Source: JBDRMV01 sp043811795 (GTDB lineage: Bacteria; CG03). Taken from it: a stretch of DNA of 10,546 nt. A model generated the notes under the pieces. That model was given only the letters and a program-made list of their open reading frames with translations. It ran no database searches and was not told where the DNA came from. The stretch spans positions 1 through 10,546 of the forward strand of contig JBDRMV010000037.1 in the NCBI GenBank assembly GCA_043811795.1, in the 5' to 3' direction. Positions 7,045 to 10,546 of this stretch are shown here, piece by piece; the stretch's first letter is position 1, and the number at the start of each line of letters is the position of its first letter. Position numbers and translations under genes: made by a program.

Positions 7045-7301
7045 TGCATAAGTGTCCCGGAACAGACCCGCGTTTTTTGAAAGTTGAGATACATAAATGT
7101 AAGAACTGCGGCTATATGGCGGAGATATTTTCAGATGAAATAAAAGTCAGGTGTCCCGAATGTAAGAAAGAAGTTTACCGGGAAAACACACCTTCCTGCA
7201 TTGACTGGTGTAAGTATGCCAGGGAGTGTATCGGAGAGAGGCGCTGGCGGGAATTAAAGAAGATTATGGATGAGAAACAGGAAAAGGAACCGCATGAATA
7301 A
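7044..7301 (+). CDS. Small Cys-rich zinc-ribbon-like protein
   Basis: This 85-residue cytoplasmic protein has eight cysteines: C4 in MHKCPG, two knuckles at C19-X2-C22 and C37-X2-C40 forming a zinc-ribbon or rubredoxin-like site, and a C-terminal set C52-X3-C56-X5-C62 (CIDWCKYARECIG). It ends in a charged tail. The MxCPG start plus SCxxWCKYAxxCIG resembles small proteins, often annotated as phosphohydrolase-related, that accompany hybrid cluster protein and the preceding type of ferredoxin in anaerobes. It has no catalytic HD motif, so an enzyme label would be unjustified. It starts on the last base of the preceding stop (TGATG) with GGAGG eight bases upstream, so the two are coupled. Metal binding (Zn, Fe or an Fe-S cluster) is likely; the role is unknown. 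The following 47 bp are AT-rich without a clear terminator. Confidence 0.85.
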   Translation: MHKCPGTDPRFLKVEIHKCKNCGYMAEIFSDEIKVRCPECKKEVYRENTPSCIDWCKYARECIGERRWRELKKIMDEKQEKEPHE

Positions 7302-7348
7302 AATTGTAATAATCAATAACGTAAAAAATGTAACTTTTTTCGGATGAG

Positions 7349-8629
7349 ATGCGTCTAAACTGTATGAAACTGAAATTTGGTTTTCTAAAGTTCGTGATGG
7401 GTGCCGCATTTCTCATGGCTCGGGGCAATCTGCCGGCGGAGACGCTGGACTGGGAAAAAATACTTAAAGAAGCGAATAACAAAAATCCCGCCCTGATTTC
7501 GGCGAGGCAGTCGCTGGATATGGCGAAAATTTCCTACAGGAGTTCGTTTACAAATTTTTATCCCAGCATATCGGGGAATATCGGTTGGAGGAAATCAGAT
7601 ACGGGCGGCGGCGGCGATGAGGACTATTACAGGTTCTACGGAAAACTTTCCGTTCCTTTCGGCGTTTCGGGATTCAAGGACTCGGAAGAGGTCGGTTCCA
7701 GAAGAATAAGATTAAAAATAGAAGAGGCGGGATTGAGGTCGGCCGCTGCCGGTGTTGTCTATAATCTGAAAATTGCCTTTGCCGGCGTGCTGAGAGCGGA
7801 AAAGAATGTTTCTCTGACGGAGGAAATACTCAAGAGGAGAGAAATAAACAGGGATCTCGTGAAGTTAAAATATGAGGCGGGCAGGGAAGATAAAGGCGCG
7901 TATCTGCGGACGGATGCGGATTATTACCAGTCGCAGTATGAGTACGGGAAGGCGGTAAGGGATTTGAGGACAGCGAAGAAGAATCTCCTGAAGGAAATCG
8001 GAAGGGATGATTTCGGCGGTTTTGAAAATATAACGGTCACGGGGTCATTGACCGCGGTTTCACTGCCCGCGGCTGTGCCTTTTGACGAATTGATAATCGA
8101 ATCACCCGAGTATCTGGCGGCGGGTTTTGAACGCGATTTGGCAGGGCATAGTTTAAAGTTTAAAAAAGCGGCTCTGTTCCCCGAGGTTTCCCTGACCGGC
8201 AGCGCTTCGGAGGGCGGCAGTTTTTCGGATTCAGACGGAACGCAGTGGAGTGCGGGAGCGGAGATGTCTTATTCTTTTCTTTCGTCGGGGAAAGACATCT
8301 ATAACAGGCAGCTCGCAAAAATAGGCGCGCATAGGGCTGACGAAAATTTCAGGGCGGTGAGGTCTCGCCTCCTCTACCGGTATCAGAAAGCGTGGGACGA
8401 CCTGACGGATGCCGCCGAAGGGCTGGAAGTGAGAAAAAAATACTATGCCGCTTCCGCCGAAAGAGACAGAATAGTGCAGGAAAAATATATCAACGGACTT
8501 GTCTCCTACCAGGACTGGGATTCTGTTGAGAAAGAGTTTATAAGCGCGCAAAAAAGTTTACTGGCTGAGGAATATGGTGTTTTTACGGCATTAGCGGACT
8601 GGAAGCGGCTCCTTGCCGAGGGGGAATGA
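7349..8629 (+). CDS. TolC-family outer membrane efflux protein
   Basis: This is a complete TolC/OEP-family outer-membrane channel of 426 residues, a usual length. A signal peptide is visible: basic MKLKFGFLKF, hydrophobic VMGAAFLMA, probable cleavage after LPA before ETLDWEKIL. The mature N-terminus has the typical EANNKNPALISARQSLDMAKISYRSSFTNFYPSISG, with beta-strand stretches near residues 70-110 and 270-315 and long coiled-coil helices between. The second half shows the internal repeat. Two starts are possible, ATG at 7349 and ATG at 7364; the second gives a more standard signal peptide, but neither has a strong ribosome site. The stop overlaps the next start (ATGA), placing it in an operon with the MacA-like adaptor and the ABC transporter, for which it should provide the outer-membrane duct. 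It is clearly divergent from the partial TolC protein at the window start. Confidence 0.93.
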   Translation: MRLNCMKLKFGFLKFVMGAAFLMARGNLPAETLDWEKILKEANNKNPALISARQSLDMAKISYRSSFTNFYPSISGNIGWRKSDTGGGGDEDYYRFYGKLSVPFGVSGFKDSEEVGSRRIRLKIEEAGLRSAAAGVVYNLKIAFAGVLRAEKNVSLTEEILKRREINRDLVKLKYEAGREDKGAYLRTDADYYQSQYEYGKAVRDLRTAKKNLLKEIGRDDFGGFENITVTGSLTAVSLPAAVPFDELIIESPEYLAAGFERDLAGHSLKFKKAALFPEVSLTGSASEGGSFSDSDGTQWSAGAEMSYSFLSSGKDIYNRQLAKIGAHRADENFRAVRSRLLYRYQKAWDDLTDAAEGLEVRKKYYAASAERDRIVQEKYINGLVSYQDWDSVEKEFISAQKSLLAEEYGVFTALADWKRLLAEGE

Positions 8630-9555
8630 TGAAGCGTAAATTGTTTCTGTTGCTTGTGCCGGTTGTGCTGATAATCGGCGGGTTTATATTTTTCAGAAAG
8701 GGGAAGAAAGAGCCGGACTACAGGGATGTGCGGCCTCGCAGTGGAACAATCGTCCAGAGCATTTCGGCGAACGGGACGGTGAAGCCGAGGAACCGCCTGG
8801 AGATAAAGCCGCCTTTTTCCGGCCGTCTGGACAGGGTGCTTGTGAAGGAAGGGGACATGATAAAAAAAGGGTCGATTCTCGCCTGGATGAGTTCCCAGGA
8901 CAGGGCAGCCCTGCTTGACGCCGCGCGCTCGAAGGGTGCGGCAGAACTGAAAAAATGGGAGGACGTTTATAAGCCCACGCCGATTGTTGCGCCGATGTCG
9001 GGTTTCATTATCAAGAGAAGTTTTGAATCCGGTCAGACGGTGGGCGCCTCTGATGCAGTGCTGGTTATGGCGGACAATTTAATCGTTCAGGCGCAGGTCG
9101 ACGAGACGGATATGGGAAAATTAAATGTCGGGCAGTCGGCATCAATTATCCTTGACGCTTATCCGGAAAACAGTTTTTCGGGAAAAATCGAACACATTGC
9201 TTACGAATCGCAGGTTGTAAACAACGTGACGATTTACAATGTTGACATCCTGCCGTCCCGGGAACTGCAGGTTCTCCGCTCGGGAATGAGTGTGGAGATA
9301 GAAATAAAACTTAATGAGAAAAAGAATATCTTAATTCTGGCGGGCAGCGCAGTGCAGCAGAGGAGAGGAAAGAGTTTTGTTCTTGTAAAGACGCCTTCCG
9401 GCTCCGACCGCAGAGAGATAGAGACGGGCATCAGCGACGGGGTAAATATTGAAATTGTTTCCGGGCTGTCGGAGGATGATACTGTTCTTGTCAAAACAGA
9501 GAGCGGCGAACGTTCAAGAGGGCGCAGGGGTTTGCCCGGAATGAGCGGCCGGTGA
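8626..9555 (+). CDS. macA: MacA-like periplasmic adaptor with minimal hairpin
   Basis: This is a membrane-fusion (HlyD/MacA-type) adaptor, anchored by one N-terminal helix (about residues 5-23) and otherwise periplasmic. Lipoyl half 1 is at about 58-90 (IKPPFSGRLDRVLVKEGDMIKKGSILA) and half 2 at about 119-150 (PIVAPMSGFIIKRSFESGQTV). A beta-barrel follows (VQAQVDETDMGKLNVGQ), then a membrane-proximal domain (about 231-290, GLSEDDTVLVK) and a basic Arg/Gly tail. At 309 residues it is shorter than the usual 370 or so, because only about 28 residues join the lipoyl halves, where MacA has a long coiled-coil hairpin. The start overlaps the tolC-like stop; ATG at 8629 is an equally good alternative. 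The following ABC gene and upstream OEP gene suggest a MacAB-TolC-type pump exporting a peptide, lipid, siderophore or drug. The substrate is not evident. Confidence 0.9.
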   Translation: MMKRKLFLLLVPVVLIIGGFIFFRKGKKEPDYRDVRPRSGTIVQSISANGTVKPRNRLEIKPPFSGRLDRVLVKEGDMIKKGSILAWMSSQDRAALLDAARSKGAAELKKWEDVYKPTPIVAPMSGFIIKRSFESGQTVGASDAVLVMADNLIVQAQVDETDMGKLNVGQSASIILDAYPENSFSGKIEHIAYESQVVNNVTIYNVDILPSRELQVLRSGMSVEIEIKLNEKKNILILAGSAVQQRRGKSFVLVKTPSGSDRREIETGISDGVNIEIVSGLSEDDTVLVKTESGERSRGRRGLPGMSGR

Positions 9556-9593
9556 AAGGAAGTTGTAGCAGCAGTTTGTTCCGTTTAGCAGGG

Positions 9594-9766
9594 ATTATGT
9601 TTGAAAATGTCATTGTCTTCCGGGGACTCTCACGTCTGTGGCTCGCTCCGCAATCCTGCGGGCATACCGTCAATCTCCTCGGATTGACGGCTCCGTCAGG
9701 CACCATCCGCCGCCTTGTAGTCGCTCACACAGCCCCGGCAGACAACGATCATTTTCACTGCATGAT
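9594..9766. repeat. MITE-like or structured intergenic element with terminal inverted repeats
   Basis: The 217-bp gap between the adaptor and ATPase genes holds a self-complementary element. The left arm, 9602-9625, reads TGAAAATG, TC, A, TTGTCT, T, CCGGGG. The right arm, 9733-9757, is its reverse complement except for two mismatches and one extra base, giving 22 matched pairs. ATTATG (9594-9599) and CATGAT (9761-9766) may extend the arms. Inside are CTGTG/CACAG (9636-9640 with 9728-9732), a hairpin CCGCA/TGCGG (9648-9661) and a perfect 9-bp hairpin CCGTCAATC/GATTGACGG with a 6-nt loop (9667-9690). No T-run follows any stem, so it is not a standard terminator. No transposase is encoded, and I found no convincing target-site duplication. 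It could be a non-autonomous transposon or a structured RNA; copy number elsewhere in the genome would decide. Confidence 0.7.
9667..9690. other. Perfect 9-bp stem-loop inside the intergenic element
   Basis: CCGTCAATC (9667-9675) and GATTGACGG (9682-9690) are exact complements around the loop TCCTCG. A further CCGTCA at 9693-9698 can pair with TGACGG (9685-9690) instead, so two mutually exclusive folds are possible. This is the apical part of the larger inverted-repeat element and has no U-tract. Confidence 0.75.
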
Positions 9767-9772
9767 GGATAA

Positions 9773-10546
9773 ATGATAAAACTGGAAAATATCGGTAAGA
9801 CATATCGTCTCGGCGAAGTCGGAGTTAATGCCTTAAAGAACGTTTCTCTGAATATCTCGCAGGGCGAATTTGTGGCGATAATGGGCCCGAGCGGTTCCGG
9901 CAAGTCAACGCTTCTTCACATTCTCGGTCTTCTGGATAAACCGGAGTCCGGTTCTTACAAGTTAATGGGGAGAGAAGTCGCCGCTCTCAGCGCGGATGAA
10001 CTGGCGATCCTCCGGAATGAGACATTCGGTTTTGTTTTCCAGATGTTTAACCTTCTGCCGAGGGTTTCCGCTATTGACAATGTTGCCATTCCTCTTTTAT
10101 ACGCATCAGGGGAGCATAATGAAAATTTCAGTTCTCCGGGAGCATTGCTTAAAAGAGTGGGAATGGAAAAAAGGTCGGGACATTTTCCGAACGAACTCTC
10201 CGGCGGGGAACAGCAGAGAGTGGCTGTCGCCCGTGCGCTGGTGAAGAACCCGCGGATAGTCCTTGCGGATGAGCCGACGGGGAACCTTGATTCCGTCGCT
10301 GCCGGGGAAATTATGAAGTTATTGAAAGAACTGAATGATTCCGGCATCGCGGTAATTATGGTCACGCATGAGGAAGAACTGGGAATGCAGGCGAAGAGAG
10401 TGCTCAGGGTTTTCGACGGGAAGATTGTTTCCGATGAAAAGCTCCGCGACGTTGGCGCCCGAGCCGGAAATTCCGCCGTAGCGCCGGTTCTCCGCCAGCA
10501 CCGGCTGGCAAGTTTTACCCGGATCAAAAGTTATTTTAAACAGGCG
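9773..10546 (+). CDS. macB: MacB-type ABC transporter, ATPase domain (3' partial)
   Basis: The frame from ATG at 9773 stays open through 258 codons to the window end. It begins MIKLENIGKTYRLGEVGVNALKN, the standard opening of MacB/LolD-type ATPases. Motifs in order are Walker A GPSGSGKST (38-46), Q-loop Q90 in FVFQMFNLLP, signature LSGGEQQ (142-148), Walker B IVLADEP (162-168), D-loop NLD, and switch His199 in VTHEEEL. After about residue 225 the sequence leaves the ATPase fold and ends in FTRIKSYFKQA, which looks like the cytoplasmic lead-in to the first TM helix of MacB. The full protein is therefore probably an ATPase fused to a MacB-type permease of about 650 residues. A separate ATPase is less likely, since no stop occurs. 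The ATG lacks a good Shine-Dalgarno; the nearest strong one, AAAGGA at 9555-9560, is on the far side of the inverted-repeat element. Confidence 0.93.
   Translation, partial: MIKLENIGKTYRLGEVGVNALKNVSLNISQGEFVAIMGPSGSGKSTLLHILGLLDKPESGSYKLMGREVAALSADELAILRNETFGFVFQMFNLLPRVSAIDNVAIPLLYASGEHNENFSSPGALLKRVGMEKRSGHFPNELSGGEQQRVAVARALVKNPRIVLADEPTGNLDSVAAGEIMKLLKELNDSGIAVIMVTHEEELGMQAKRVLRVFDGKIVSDEKLRDVGARAGNSAVAPVLRQHRLASFTRIKSYFKQA

Noticed and set aside
7323..7340. AAAAAA/TTTTTT inverted repeat and weak promoter-like hexamers between the Cys-rich gene and the tolC-like gene
   Set aside because: A 6-bp A-T stem is not a credible terminator, and TTGTAA at 7304 has no acceptable -10 at proper spacing. 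The genes may be co-transcribed.
9552..9776. The 74-codon GTG frame as a genuine protein gene
   Set aside because: It shows no recognisable domain and is made mostly of the inverted-repeat element. It is kept only as a coupling hypothesis in the findings.
9955..10527. Long minus-strand open frame (190 codons) opposite the ABC ATPase
   Set aside because: It lies wholly antisense to a gene with every ABC ATPase motif, and its translation is Ser/Arg-rich without domain features. It is a shadow of the real gene.

Overview
The window reads as accessory, metal- and stress-related DNA from a Gram-negative, probably anaerobic bacterium. Gram-negative: two TolC-type outer-membrane proteins, periplasmic adaptors and two trans-envelope pumps. 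Anaerobic lifestyle is inferred from an Rrf2 regulator driving a two-cluster ferredoxin-type protein and a Cys-rich companion, a set I associate with anaerobes such as sulfate reducers. The phylum cannot be fixed from the sequence. All genes lie on the + strand, tightly packed, with G-rich Shine-Dalgarno sites and frequent ATGA/TGATG overlaps.

Region 1 (1-5647) is a copper/silver efflux operon in the order cusC (5' end outside the window), cusB, cusA and a small YHS-domain lipoprotein. CusA carries the CusA-type methionine triad and the proton-relay Asp/Glu, so Cu(I)/Ag(I) is the likely substrate. Metal-capture modules recur: a heavy-metal-binding domain at the N-terminus of CusB, a degenerate copy inserted in the CusA porter region, and the Met/His-rich YHS lipoprotein. 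Together they suggest a periplasmic relay that feeds the pump.

Region 2 (5648-7301) begins with a consensus sigma70-type promoter (TTGACA, 17 bp, TATAAT). A perfect 19-bp palindrome covers its -10 element, and the promoter sits so close to the rrf2 ATG that the mRNA should be almost leaderless. The operon encodes an Rrf2/IscR-like regulator with three cysteines, a His-rich ferredoxin-like protein and an 85-residue Cys-rich zinc-ribbon-like protein. The last two resemble proteins that accompany hybrid cluster protein (hcp) in anaerobes, but no hcp is present here.

Region 3 (7302-10546) is a second efflux operon: a TolC-family protein, a MacA-like adaptor with a very short hairpin, and a MacB-type ABC transporter whose 3' end lies outside the window. 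Between the adaptor and ATPase genes is a 217-bp gap. It holds a structured element with imperfect terminal inverted repeats of about 24 bp and internal hairpins, resembling a MITE or structured intergenic repeat. This element and the palindromic leaderless promoter are the least explained parts of the window.
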